From: CAIXYX01 sp043806415
GTDB lineage: Archaea > Micrarchaeota > Micrarchaeia > Anstonellales > Anstonellaceae
Length of the DNA stretch: 7,239 nucleotides
Direction: 5' to 3'
NCBI GenBank assembly: GCA_043806415.1
Contig: JAZDHB010000093.1
Span: 1-7,239 of the forward strand
Position 1 is the stretch's first letter; the number at the start of each line of letters is the position of its first letter. A model generated the notes under the pieces. That model had not been told where the DNA came from, made no database searches, and worked only from the letters and a program-made list of their open reading frames with translations. Shown here piece by piece: positions 7,069 to 7,239 of the stretch. Position numbers and translations under genes: made by a program.

Positions 7069-7125
7069 ACCGCCCCCTTATGGGCTCGCCTTCGGCGCGC
7101 CCTCGCCTGCGGGCTCGGGTGCGGT
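7069..7125. repeat. Palindromic GC-rich element, terminator or dispersed repeat
   Basis: Outer arms ACCGC (7069-7073) and GCGGT (7121-7125) are exact inverted repeats, with CCC (7075-7077) and GGG (7117-7119) extending them. Inside, 7082-7102 forms a hairpin: GGGC, CGCC, loop TTC, GGCG, GCCC, with one T/C mismatch. The CTCGCCT motif occurs twice (7085-7091, 7102-7108). The arms are flanked by an A-run on the left and TTTT on the right, so each strand sees a GC-rich fold followed by T. It could be a two-way terminator or a copy of a small dispersed palindrome. Confidence 0.5.
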
Positions 7126-7134
7126 TTTCTCGAC

Positions 7135-7239
7135 TCATGCAAACGCCAGCAGGCTGAGCTGGTGCAGTTCCACTTTTGCTGAATCCACGGTGCGGTGAAG
7201 TTCCTTGTGCCGGTGCTCCTTGATGTAGCGGTAGATTGT
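7135..7239 (-). CDS. 3' end of an unidentified gene, partial at right edge
   Basis: One minus frame is open from the window edge to a TGA at 7135-7137, encoding 34 residues that begin TIYRYIKEHRHKEL and end QLSLLAFA. Alternating hydrophobic and charged residues look helical and protein-like. The other minus frames, which are also open here, give Arg/Pro/Thr/Gln-rich reads. Too little is visible to name a family. Confidence 0.5.
   Translation of the reverse strand, partial: TIYRYIKEHRHKELHRTVDSAKVELHQLSLLAFA

Noticed and set aside
1..7239. CRISPR array, tRNA, rRNA or insertion sequence
   Set aside because: I saw no regularly spaced repeats, no tRNA or rRNA signature and no transposase motif anywhere in the window.

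Overview
The window looks archaeal and is moderately GC-rich, with DNA-repair and translation genes beside a probable toxin-antitoxin pair. The archaeal signs are a Pth2-type peptidyl-tRNA hydrolase, a NurA nuclease, and TATA-like boxes about 25 bases upstream of start codons with little or no leader. No rRNA or tRNA is present to fix the lineage. A DPANN or euryarchaeal genome is a reasonable guess, not a demonstrated one.

Layout. Positions 1-4658 (minus strand) hold one very large gene that runs off the left edge. It encodes at least about 1550 residues and has a probable leaderless promoter at 4680-4687. As written it is broken by a single-base frame change at a run of six G (3386-3391 on the plus strand). 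Upstream of the run the protein is read in one minus frame, and downstream in another that stays open to the window edge. I do not recognise the whole protein. Its C-terminal half holds a VWA-like fold with a degenerate metal site and an NlpC/P60-like segment with a Y-x-W-G-x-x-D-C-S-x-F-V motif. Positions 4777-5835 (minus) encode the nuclease NurA. Positions 5897-6271 (plus) encode Pth2, divergent from nurA across 61 bases. Positions 6286-6867 (minus) encode a GNAT acetyltransferase of the TacT/AtaT toxin type. Just upstream (6880-7023, minus) is a 47-codon gene whose product resembles the toxin-binding tail of DUF1778/TacA antitoxins. A palindromic GC-rich element (7069-7125) separates this pair from the 3' end of another minus-strand gene (7135-7239).

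How the genes may work together. The GNAT and the small protein form a two-gene operon that looks like a toxin-antitoxin module, and the GNAT gene seems poorer in GC than its neighbours. TacT-type toxins acetylate the amino group of aminoacyl-tRNA, and bacterial peptidyl-tRNA hydrolase is known to reverse this. A pth2 gene ending 14 bases from the toxin gene is therefore suggestive, but a functional link is inference. NurA normally works with the HerA helicase in DNA end resection; no herA is visible. Most of the long plus-strand open frames are antisense shadows of these minus-strand genes.
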